DNA of 8,667 bases from Spirochaeta sp. (lineage in GTDB: Bacteria > Spirochaetota > Spirochaetia > Spirochaetales_E > Spirochaetaceae_B): positions 1 through 8,667 of the forward strand of contig JAUUYD010000073.1 in assembly GCA_030590585.1 (NCBI GenBank), given 5' to 3'. Numbering within the stretch: position 1 is the first letter of the stretch; each line of letters opens with the position of its first letter. The position numbers and the translations under genes were made by a program. Below are positions 1 to 6,087 of this stretch, piece after piece. The notes beneath the pieces were generated by a model. The model was not told the origin of the DNA and searched no databases. It worked only from the letters and a program-made list of their open reading frames with translations.

Positions 1-72
1 CTGGTGATGGAAGGCGAGAATATTATCTACATAGACAAAAAAGGACAGACAGCATGGGGCTCCGGGTCTTAA
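1..72 (+). CDS. C-terminal tail of an upstream gene (partial)
   Basis: Frame 1 is open from the window edge to a TAA at 70-72, giving 23 residues that end in GQTAWGSGS. It overlaps the start of pyrC by 19 bp. The codons look coding-like, and the pyrC ribosome binding site lies inside the frame, which fits translational coupling inside an operon. Too little is visible to name the product. A pyrimidine gene is possible from the neighbour, but that is inference only. It could also be a chance open frame, because the piece is so short. Confidence 0.4.
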   Translation: MVMEGENIIYIDKKGQTAWGSGS

Positions 73-1067
73 CCCTTCCCCGTCCGGATGACTGGCATGT
101 CCACCTGAGGCAGGGTGATTCCATGCCCCTCTATGCCTGTGTTCATGCTTTATCTTTCGGCCGCGTCCTGGCCATGCCGAATACCATACCCCCTCTGGTT
201 TCTGTTGATGATGTTCTTGAGTACCGGAGACTGGCTGAAGCGGCGGCTCCGGGATTGGAAGTGCTTACGGCTTTCCGGCTTATGCCGTCTACGACAGTTA
301 AGAATATCCGGCAGCTGGCTGCTGCGGGAATTCCTGCGGGGAAGTACTATCCTGATGGAGCTACAACCAACAGTTCCGGCGGTATCGTCAGTTGGAGACA
401 GATAGAAACTGTCCTGGCGGTAATGGAAGAGAGCGAAATTGTGCTCTGTATTCATGGGGAAGACCCTTCAGCTCCTGTACTTGACCGGGAAGAGGCTTTT
501 CTGCCGGAATTTCGGGAAATCCGCCATGCCTTTCCCCGGTTGAAGATGGTGCTGGAGCATGTTTCCTCCGAGGCGGCAGTCAGGACTGTTGGTGATGCCC
601 GGGGCCCCACTGCGGCTACGGTAACCCTTCAGCATCTGCTATTCTCCCTGGAAGAGCTCCTGGGAGGTCACTTGAATCCCCATCTCTTCTGTAAGCCGGT
701 TGTAAAATTCGCAAAAGACCGCAGGGCTATACAGGAAAGAGTTCTTGACGGTGATGAACGGTTTTTTTTCGGCTCCGACAGTGCTCCCCATATTATGGCT
801 AAAAAGGAATCGGGCAGTGTTCCTGCCGGAACGTATTCAGCTCCGGTAATTCTACCGGCGCTTGCAGGCTGGTTTGAGGAGCAGAACGCCATAAAGCGCC
901 TTGAACCATTTCTCTGTGATTTCGGACGGCATTTCTATGGAGTTGAAGCTAATTCCGGCCTGGTTGTTCTGGAACGCCGTCCCTGGCGGGTTCCCTCTGT
1001 TTCCCAGGGTTGTGTACCTCTGATGGCCGGGGAAGAACTGGCATGGAGCCTTAAGCCGCAGTTATGA
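54..1067 (+). CDS. pyrC: Dihydroorotase, type II (PyrC)
   Basis: Catalyses the reversible cyclisation of N-carbamoyl-aspartate to dihydroorotate, the third step of de novo pyrimidine synthesis, in the cytoplasm. The 337 residues match the compact type II (E. coli PyrC-like) family in length and motifs. These are the DWHVHLR metal motif (H15, H17), a GKYYPDGATTNS segment whose K97 is the expected carboxylated lysine, metal histidines H134 (CIHGE) and H169 (LEHVS), and catalytic D242 in GSDSAPH. The C-terminal GVEANSG block is also typical. The ATG at 54 is preceded by AAGGA (41-45) with 8-nt spacing, and it puts the HxH motif at the usual distance from the N terminus. It overlaps the end of a possible upstream gene, so it is probably a distal operon gene. 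Its stop overlaps the end of the convergent cyclase gene. All catalytic residues are present and the enzyme should be active. Confidence 0.96.
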   Translation: MGLRVLTLPRPDDWHVHLRQGDSMPLYACVHALSFGRVLAMPNTIPPLVSVDDVLEYRRLAEAAAPGLEVLTAFRLMPSTTVKNIRQLAAAGIPAGKYYPDGATTNSSGGIVSWRQIETVLAVMEESEIVLCIHGEDPSAPVLDREEAFLPEFREIRHAFPRLKMVLEHVSSEAAVRTVGDARGPTAATVTLQHLLFSLEELLGGHLNPHLFCKPVVKFAKDRRAIQERVLDGDERFFFGSDSAPHIMAKKESGSVPAGTYSAPVILPALAGWFEEQNAIKRLEPFLCDFGRHFYGVEANSGLVVLERRPWRVPSVSQGCVPLMAGEELAWSLKPQL

Positions 1068-2330
1068 AACCCGAATCTGATTCCGTCCGTTTTCTTTTGC
1101 TTTATACATCGCTTTATCCGCTCTGTTTATGAGCTTTGCGGCGTTATCCCCGGGTTTGAAAGATGTAACTCCAAAACTCAGGGTAATTTTTTCGGGTTTA
1201 ATGAAGTTGTGGTTTTCGGTTTTACTGCGGATTTTTTCCGCTAACTGTTGAGTCCCTATGGAATTCGTACCCGGGGAAAGAATAACAAACTCCTCTCCGC
1301 CCCAGCGGGCAAAAAAATCGATTCTGCGGATATTGGCGGATATGAGTTTGACAAGACGTTTTAGTACCTTATCACCCGCAGAATGACCATAGTTGTCGTT
1401 AACCAGTTTAAAATGATCAATATCACAGACAATCAGCGAGAGGGGGAAATTGTTACGTTCTGCTCTTTGAATTTCCAAAGCCAGGATTTCATCAAATTTC
1501 ATTCGATTGTAAATTCCGGTAAGAGCATCTGTCATGGCCTGTTTCTCAAGAAGTTTATTGATTGTTTCCAGGGACTGTAGATATTTTTTCTGTTCGGTAA
1601 TATCCCGGAAAGTTATGACTGTTCCATCAAGGGTTTTATTCTTGAAAACAGGGCGGCTTGAAATCATTACCGGAATTTTTTGCCCGGCTTTACAGATTAA
1701 AGCACCATCATCTACATTGTAATTCTGTCCCTTTGTAATGGAGTCCTGAAAGGAGTTATCGCGGTTGGAGGAAGGACTCAGCAGTTTCCTTATGAGTGAA
1801 CCTTCAATTTCCTCAAAGCTGTAACCAAGCAACTTTAATGCTTCAGGATTTACAAAGAGTATCTTTCCTGCGGTATCAACAAGGAATAGTCCCTCACCAA
1901 GTACGTCTGTTATTACCTTGAGTCTCTGTTCCAGGACTTGTTTTTCCCGGAGAGATTCTATCATATTGTTGAAGGACTTGGAAAACTCTCCGAGAAAGTA
2001 TACCTGTTGGTTCAAATCACCTTCAGCCACCTGATTTACCTGCCATGTCAGATGGGCCAGACTGGCCTGTAAACCTTTCAACGGCATAGTGAAAATATTG
2101 TTTCGGGATGCTGTTGTCTTTAGATTTCCCAGGGCCAGCTGTTCAGAGAATTGGCATGATTCATTAATCATCTCGAAAACTAAAGACAAGCTGCGGCAGA
2201 AAGTTTTCAGTTCTTCATCTTCAATTGAATCCGGATCACCGGGGAAGTGGAAACCCTCATTTTGAATTCCATGCTGCAATACAGTTTGAAGATAAGTATT
2301 GAGACTGATAAGAACCGGATGTGTTTTCAT
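1062..2330 (-). CDS. Soluble HAMP-PAS-GGDEF diguanylate cyclase
   Basis: Predicted to make c-di-GMP from two GTP. Residues 50-130 look like two HAMP-type helical segments (ALGNL near 66-70; VAEGDLNQQV then FSKSFNNMI near 101-124). A PAS domain spans about 133-250 (GLFLVD, FVNPEALKLLGY, ending TFRDITEQKK). A GGDEF domain spans about 262-420, with metal-binding D303 in CDIDHFK, the GGEEF active-site loop at 344-348 and a canonical inhibitory I-site RRID at 335-338, five residues upstream. The cyclase therefore looks active and product-inhibited. I see no signal peptide or membrane helix, which is unusual for a HAMP protein and suggests a cytoplasmic sensor. The ATG at 2330 lies 5 bp after the V4R gene stop. 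The nearest purine-rich run (AGGA) abuts the ATG with almost no spacing, so translation probably depends on coupling. The PAS ligand cannot be read from sequence. Confidence 0.92.
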   Translation of the reverse strand: MKTHPVLISLNTYLQTVLQHGIQNEGFHFPGDPDSIEDEELKTFCRSLSLVFEMINESCQFSEQLALGNLKTTASRNNIFTMPLKGLQASLAHLTWQVNQVAEGDLNQQVYFLGEFSKSFNNMIESLREKQVLEQRLKVITDVLGEGLFLVDTAGKILFVNPEALKLLGYSFEEIEGSLIRKLLSPSSNRDNSFQDSITKGQNYNVDDGALICKAGQKIPVMISSRPVFKNKTLDGTVITFRDITEQKKYLQSLETINKLLEKQAMTDALTGIYNRMKFDEILALEIQRAERNNFPLSLIVCDIDHFKLVNDNYGHSAGDKVLKRLVKLISANIRRIDFFARWGGEEFVILSPGTNSIGTQQLAEKIRSKTENHNFIKPEKITLSFGVTSFKPGDNAAKLINRADKAMYKAKENGRNQIRVS

Positions 2331-2335
2331 TCCTG

Positions 2336-2851
2336 TTACCCGATTTGTTCAACCTCAAAGCGGCAGGTTCTATCCCCAGTCGCCCAACAGTCAATTTCTT
2401 TGGCGGTAAAGCTTTTCCCTGTAAATTCTTCGAAAATTCCGGCCAGGAAGCCCTCATCATAATCACATACGGATTCATCAAATATCGGCAGGCCTGAACA
2501 ATCAAGGTCTTCAGATACAGTCAGGGTGAATTGAAGTTTTCCCATATCGGCTTTTTCAATTCTGAGTATTCCGATTTTAAGAGTGATGAGTTTTTCTTTC
2601 AAATCTGCTATGAAGTCGTTAAATGGAAGGGCGGTATCCAGAACATTGATACAGAAATGTTTACCAGCCGAACGACCTGCATTAACTATCATCTCCAATG
2701 TTTTCTGTTTTCCGAATTCTTTTGAAAAAGCTTCTTTGAATGTGTACTGCATCAGCCGGTAGACCAGAACAGAGGTTTCTCCACCCAGATTCGGCCGTCC
2801 ATCGGAAAGATTACCAAGATCTTCCCATTTAAAAGTGTAGACGTCTTCCAC
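2336..2851 (-). CDS. Stand-alone V4R (4-vinyl reductase) domain protein, probable small-molecule sensor
   Basis: A 171-residue protein whose C-terminal two thirds match the V4R family: CSGLP near 118-122, then CDYDEGFLAGIFEEFTG from 129 and KEIDCWATGDRTCRFEV from 151. V4R domains occur in the phenol/aromatic sensors DmpR, MopR and PoxR and in BchJ-type proteins, where they bind small hydrophobic ligands. C129, E152, C155 and C163 have spacings 23, 3 and 8. As I recall, this matches the zinc site of MopR, so a bound zinc is likely. No DNA-binding or enzymatic domain is attached. The start is GTG at 2851, backed by GAGGAG (plus-strand 2862-2867) with 10-nt spacing. It is first in a two-gene operon with the cyclase, so its output may be control of c-di-GMP synthesis. 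The ligand is unknown. A role as an accessory protein for another enzyme cannot be excluded. Confidence 0.85.
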   Translation of the reverse strand: MEDVYTFKWEDLGNLSDGRPNLGGETSVLVYRLMQYTFKEAFSKEFGKQKTLEMIVNAGRSAGKHFCINVLDTALPFNDFIADLKEKLITLKIGILRIEKADMGKLQFTLTVSEDLDCSGLPIFDESVCDYDEGFLAGIFEEFTGKSFTAKEIDCWATGDRTCRFEVEQIG

Positions 2852-2970
2852 GATAAGGGCTCTCCTCTTTCTGATTATCGGCGTTTTTCACTGAATCAAA
2901 AGTCCTTCGGGGATTCCCGCCTTTTATGAGCTGGTTGTTACTTGCCTTCTGCACAACATATACTGTTTTC
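2852..2970. promoter_or_regulatory. Divergent intergenic region between the V4R gene and hisA
   Basis: This 119-bp spacer must hold the promoters of both divergent units unless hisA is read through from elsewhere. For hisA there is a reasonable promoter, listed separately. For the V4R gene I see only a GATAAT-like -10 hexamer on the minus strand (plus-strand 2873-2878) without a well-spaced -35, so that promoter is not established. A near-palindrome GGGGATTCCC lies at 2909-2918 and could be an operator, but no known regulator site is recognised. Confidence 0.45.
2935..2964 (+). promoter_or_regulatory. Candidate sigma-70 promoter of hisA-hisIE
   Basis: TTGTTA (2935-2940; 4 of 6 matches to the -35 consensus) and TATACT (2959-2964; 5 of 6 matches to the -10 consensus) are separated by 18 bp. 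Transcription would start about 7 nt past the -10, at or next to the A of the hisA ATG at 2971, which implies a leaderless message. This agrees with the lack of a Shine-Dalgarno sequence before that ATG. The call rests on consensus matching alone. Confidence 0.4.
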
Positions 2971-3714
2971 ATGATCGCCATACCTGCAATTGACCTCCTT
3001 GACGGCCATTGTGTCCGTCTTACAGAAGGGGTTTTTGATACGGCCAAAATTTACGGAGACGACCCTGCCGCGACAGCCCGGAGCTTCGCTGAAGTCGGTG
3101 CCCGGCGTCTTCATGTCGTTGATCTTGATGCGGCCCGAGGTTCTGAAGGCCGAACAGCGGGTAATAACCGCGACTCCATCAGAGCCATTCGTAAGGCTTT
3201 CCCCGGTGTTCTGGAAGTCGGCGGCGGGATACGCAGCCTTGAAGATGCCGAAATATTGAGGGATATCGGTGTCGATCTGCTGATTGTGGGTACCGCCCTT
3301 GTGAAAAGGCCCGATGAGGTTGCCATCTGGGCCGCGAAACTCGGTCCGGTCATTGTTGCCGGTATCGACGCAAGGAACGGAGAGGTAAAGGTAGCCGGCT
3401 GGGAAATCGGTTCTTCATTACGAGCTTCCGATCTTGCGGTTCAAGCCCGGACTCTGGGTGTAGTTGAAATTATTTATACGGATATTTCCCGGGATGGCAC
3501 TTTGACAGGGCCTAATGTTCCTGAAACCGCCGCAATAGCCGCATCTTCCGGTCTCCCGGTGATAATTTCAGGGGGAGTGGGCAGTATGGCTGATCTGGAA
3601 GCCCTGGCCGCTGAAAAACCTGCCGGAGTTTCCGGTGTAATTTTCGGTAAAGCTCTGTATGAAGGCCGGGTGAATCTCATGGAAGCTATTCGAATCCTGG
3701 AAGCTTGCAAATGA
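2971..3714 (+). CDS. hisA: HisA, ProFAR isomerase (phosphoribosylformimino-5-aminoimidazole carboxamide ribotide isomerase)
   Basis: Catalyses the Amadori rearrangement of ProFAR to PRFAR in histidine biosynthesis, as a cytoplasmic (beta/alpha)8 barrel. The 247 residues have the family length. They show catalytic D8 (IPAIDLLDG), the substrate phosphate loop VGGGIRS (83-89), VGTALV (106-111), GIDARNG with D133 and W144, YTDISRDGT (169-177) with the second acidic residue, and the second phosphate loop ISGGVGS (199-205). I chose the ATG at 2971 because the family starts MIAIPAIDL. An in-frame ATG at 2926 would add 15 hydrophobic residues with no family match. There is no clear Shine-Dalgarno sequence before 2971. 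hisA overlaps hisIE by ATGA, so the two are translationally coupled. The usual partners hisH and hisF are not adjacent. TrpF-like dual activity (PriA type) is possible but nothing here argues for it. Confidence 0.95.
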   Translation: MIAIPAIDLLDGHCVRLTEGVFDTAKIYGDDPAATARSFAEVGARRLHVVDLDAARGSEGRTAGNNRDSIRAIRKAFPGVLEVGGGIRSLEDAEILRDIGVDLLIVGTALVKRPDEVAIWAAKLGPVIVAGIDARNGEVKVAGWEIGSSLRASDLAVQARTLGVVEIIYTDISRDGTLTGPNVPETAAIAASSGLPVIISGGVGSMADLEALAAEKPAGVSGVIFGKALYEGRVNLMEAIRILEACK

Positions 3715-4325
3715 GCAGCACAAAGAAAGATCCGGCATGGCCGGTAATCGTTCAGATTGCCGGGGACTCAGTAACGGCAGCCTTGATGAATCGTAAAGCC
3801 TTTCGGAAAAGTATTGAAACAGGCATACCATGGCTTGTACATCCTGAAACCGGCCGGGTTCTGCCATGGCCCGGGGAACCACGAACCCTCTCTCTCCTTG
3901 AAGTGCAGGGATGCTATGAGCTTAATCTTCCTGCCGGCTCAGAAACCAAGCCTTATGGAAGCGTTACGCCGGGGAATAGAGACCCTGATGATCGATCAGA
4001 GATGGGGATTGACAGGAAGATGGAAACCGGCAGCTTGAAGCCGGAAAATTCAGAAGAAGTTATGTCAAAGTTGTCGGCCCTTATCGCAGAAAGGCGGCAG
4101 ACCATGCCGGAAGGTTCGTATACCACCCATCTTTTTGAACAGGGTCTGGACAAGATTCTAAAGAAAACCGGTGAGGAAGCGGTGGAACTTCTACTTGCCA
4201 GGAATGATAACGATTTGATATACGAGTCTGCAGACCTTATCTATCACCTTCTGGTGCTGCTTGAGGCTTCGGGTTTAAGCTGGGCAGAGGTAACAGGGGA
4301 ATTGGCCCGCCGGCATACATCGTAA
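3711..4325 (+). CDS. hisE: HisIE-like protein: degenerate PRA-cyclohydrolase domain fused to an intact PRA-pyrophosphohydrolase (HisE) domain
   Basis: A 204-residue protein with two parts. Residues about 115-204 are a good HisE domain: IAERR, PEGSYTTHLFEQG, then the MazG-like metal motif with E156, E159, E172 and D175 (GEEAVE; ESADLIYH), ending ELARRH. HisE converts phosphoribosyl-ATP to phosphoribosyl-AMP and is needed for the second step of histidine synthesis. Residues about 8-75 keep only the outline of HisI (PVIVQ, ALMN, ETG). The SRSR-x-x-LW block, the DCDxD block and the CHTGxxSCF block are missing. The whole protein has a single cysteine (C68), so the three-cysteine zinc site of PRA-cyclohydrolase cannot form. 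A hydrophilic linker (about 76-115) replaces the HisI C terminus. The ATG at 3711 overlaps the hisA stop, with GGAAG just upstream. The next histidine enzyme, PRA-cyclohydrolase, must be encoded elsewhere. Confidence 0.88.
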   Translation: MSSTKKDPAWPVIVQIAGDSVTAALMNRKAFRKSIETGIPWLVHPETGRVLPWPGEPRTLSLLEVQGCYELNLPAGSETKPYGSVTPGNRDPDDRSEMGIDRKMETGSLKPENSEEVMSKLSALIAERRQTMPEGSYTTHLFEQGLDKILKKTGEEAVELLLARNDNDLIYESADLIYHLLVLLEASGLSWAEVTGELARRHTS

Positions 4326-4339
4326 ACCCTTACAATCCG

Positions 4340-4367
4340 GTACTTGCTGGGGAATCCCCGGGGGTAC
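4340..4367. terminator. GC-rich stem-loop in the convergent spacer
   Basis: GGGG (4349-4352), a three-base AAT loop and CCCC (4356-4359) are flanked by GTAC on both sides (4340-4343 and 4364-4367), with an unequal internal loop. It lies between the hisIE stop and the end of the hypothetical gene on the other strand, where a bidirectional terminator would be expected. No T-run follows on either strand, so it is not a classical intrinsic terminator. It may only stabilise 3' ends. The rest of the spacer (4326-4388) shows nothing else. Confidence 0.35.
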
Positions 4368-4388
4368 TTCCCTCTATTGGTTTTGGAA

Positions 4389-4832
4389 TCAAGCTGTTGT
4401 TGAAATTGAAGATACCAGAGCGCCGGCATCTCCCTCCATTTCAAAAACCATTTCTTCCATCGATCCTGTTTCAGTTGATTTCCAGCGTAATTCTACAAGC
4501 GGCGGCTGTCGGAAGATTTTCATCAAGCCGCCTTTCCCGGGTTTAACCCGGAAATATTCAATCTGGTTGGCGGAAATTTCAATCGTTTCATCTCTGGTTC
4601 TTCCCCTGCCCTTCTTTCCCCCGGAGAACATTGTTGAGAGCCAGTTCTCTGAGCGGAAGGTTTGGAAATACAGAGCCTTTTCAGTTGTATAGAACAGTCC
4701 CCAGAGCGGAGCCTGCGATTTTTCTGTGACAACCCGGCCAAGGGTTTTGGCCAGTACCGGCATCCCAAGGTCATTTTCCCGTTCTTTCCAGAACACTTCG
4801 GCCTCGTCGCCGTCATTTTTTCCAAATAACAT
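4389..4832 (-). CDS. Hypothetical protein, possible PH-like fold, last gene of the xyl operon
   Basis: A protein of 147 residues if the ATG at 4832 is used. That start lies 10 bp after the xylH stop. An in-frame TTG at 4889 would overlap xylH by 47 bp and add a segment that looks like a frame shadow. No Shine-Dalgarno sequence precedes 4832, so coupling to xylH is likely. No signal peptide, membrane segment or cysteine is visible. From residue 43 the sequence reads as alternating strands (LWGLFYTTEKALYFQTF; ETIEISANQIEYFRV; LVELRWKS; EEMVFEM) and ends in a short helix (GDAGALVSSIS). That order resembles bacterial pleckstrin-homology-like domains, but only by eye. A basic glycine-rich loop (GGKKGRGRTR, 71-80) sits in the middle. 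The function is unknown. Its place suggests cotranscription with the importer, not necessarily a role in it. Confidence 0.72.
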   Translation of the reverse strand: MLFGKNDGDEAEVFWKERENDLGMPVLAKTLGRVVTEKSQAPLWGLFYTTEKALYFQTFRSENWLSTMFSGGKKGRGRTRDETIEISANQIEYFRVKPGKGGLMKIFRQPPLVELRWKSTETGSMEEMVFEMEGDAGALVSSISTTA

Positions 4833-4842
4833 GGGAGTTATT

Positions 4843-6051
4843 CTACGACTTCTGCTTATTTGAAACAACGTCGATATAAACAGCCACAATAAGGACGAGT
4901 CCCTTGACGATATACTGCCAGAAGATGTCCATGTTCATAACGCTCATGCCGTTCACGATGCTCGCCATTATCAGAGAACCAACCATTGCTCCGATGATTG
5001 TACCCTTGCCTCCCATGAGGCTGGTGCCGCCGATAACACAGGAGGCGATGGTATCCAACTCGTAATTCTGTCCGGCATTCACCGTTCCCGCAGCCACATA
5101 TCCGGTGAGGATTATGCCTGCTACACCCGAGAGCACACCCATAAGAACATGAACCAGGAAGATGGTTTTCTTGATATTGATACCCGATAGCCTGGTGGCC
5201 TCCAGGTTTCCACCTACCGCGTAAGCATAACGGCCGAAGCGTGTATTGGTTGAGACATAGGAAATGAGTAATGCCAGAAAGGCGAGGATGAGTACGGGAA
5301 TCTGTATACCTCTGTATTGGTTCATGATAAAGACGTAGAGAACTACAATACCGGCGATAACTGCGGCCTTTAGCATATCCTTCCACATGAGGGGGATTTC
5401 AAAGCCGTAGGTTCTTTTTTGGTTTCGACCCAATATCGTCGTGAAAAATATAACTCCGACAACGCCAAGTGCTATAATCCACCCCAATGGTTTGGAAACA
5501 TACCCTTGGGCGATGGAGACCAGACTGCTTTCAATCGGAGAGATGGTTTTTCCCTGTGTAACTCCGAGAACCCCTCCGCGGAATAGCTGCATGCCGCCCA
5601 AGGTGACGATAAAGGCCGGTATCTTCAGATAGGCGATAAGCGAGCCCTGCCAGACTCCTATCAAGGCAGCCAGTATGAGTACGACGATGATTGTGAAGAT
5701 TGTCGACATGATACCATGACCGGTTGCTTCCATTGCAGGAAAGAGTCTGGGCATTAAGTCGTAAAAAACTTTTACTTGGAGAAATGCCGTTACGGCACTT
5801 AAAAACCCGACGACAGAACCGACGGAGAGGTCAATATTTCCAAGGACTATAACCAGTACCATACCTGTGGCAAGGAATGAAATGATGGAAGCCTGGCGGA
5901 ACAAGTTGGAAATGTTCCGGGGCTTGAGGAAGATACCGTCGGTAAGAATCCAGAACAACATCCAGATAAGGGCCAGGGCAATAAGTACAGTGTAATCCTT
6001 GAGGCCATGACTTATTTTTTTAAGCAGGACCGAATTCTGTTCAGTTGGCAT
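4843..6051 (-). CDS. xylH: Xylose-type ABC transporter permease (XylH)
   Basis: The membrane channel subunit of a carbohydrate importer of the CUT2 (ribose/xylose) class, which probably acts as a dimer. It has 402 residues and about ten hydrophobic segments (for example 21-39, 54-71, 114-133, 189-206, 228-243, 251-266, 294-318, 350-367, 379-395). Family motifs visible are NIDLSVGS (72-79), the cytoplasmic coupling region GRYAYAVGGNLEATRLSGI (273-291) and TIASCVIGGTSLMGGKGT (334-351). The extended central loop at 208-228 is usual for XylH and distinguishes it from the shorter RbsC type. The ATG at 6051 has AAAGGAG (plus-strand 6062-6068) with 10-nt spacing. It follows xylG by 29 bp. The substrate is called xylose from overall resemblance and the xylF neighbour. 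A related pentose or glucose cannot be excluded. Confidence 0.93.
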   Translation of the reverse strand: MPTEQNSVLLKKISHGLKDYTVLIALALIWMLFWILTDGIFLKPRNISNLFRQASIISFLATGMVLVIVLGNIDLSVGSVVGFLSAVTAFLQVKVFYDLMPRLFPAMEATGHGIMSTIFTIIVVLILAALIGVWQGSLIAYLKIPAFIVTLGGMQLFRGGVLGVTQGKTISPIESSLVSIAQGYVSKPLGWIIALGVVGVIFFTTILGRNQKRTYGFEIPLMWKDMLKAAVIAGIVVLYVFIMNQYRGIQIPVLILAFLALLISYVSTNTRFGRYAYAVGGNLEATRLSGINIKKTIFLVHVLMGVLSGVAGIILTGYVAAGTVNAGQNYELDTIASCVIGGTSLMGGKGTIIGAMVGSLIMASIVNGMSVMNMDIFWQYIVKGLVLIVAVYIDVVSNKQKS

Positions 6052-6071
6052 GATATATTGACTCCTTTTAT

Positions 6072-6087
6072 GGCCTAGGCCTAGGCC
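6072..6087. repeat. 16-bp perfect palindrome over the xylG stop codon
   Basis: GGCCTAGGCCTAGGCC reads the same on both strands and is two overlapping CCTAGG units. On the coding strand it gives two in-frame stop codons, TAG GCC TAG, at the end of xylG. It has no loop-forming spacer and no T-run follows, so a terminator role is unlikely. The palindrome is plain to see, but its role is unknown. Confidence 0.6.

Noticed and set aside
2909..2918. GGGGATTCCC in the hisA upstream spacer, repeated in reverse at 4350-4359 after hisIE
   Set aside because: Matching 10-mers are expected by chance many times in a window of this size. Flanking of the his unit is suggestive but not evidence of a shared operator.
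3714..4060. Possible frameshift that would hide an intact HisI domain in hisIE
   Set aside because: The other plus-strand frames over this stretch show none of the missing HisI motifs, so loss by substitution is more likely than a frameshift.
4833..4889. Longer form of the hypothetical gene starting at TTG 4889
   Set aside because: It would overlap the xylH coding region by 47 bp with a weak start codon, and the extra residues look like a frame shadow of the xylH C terminus.
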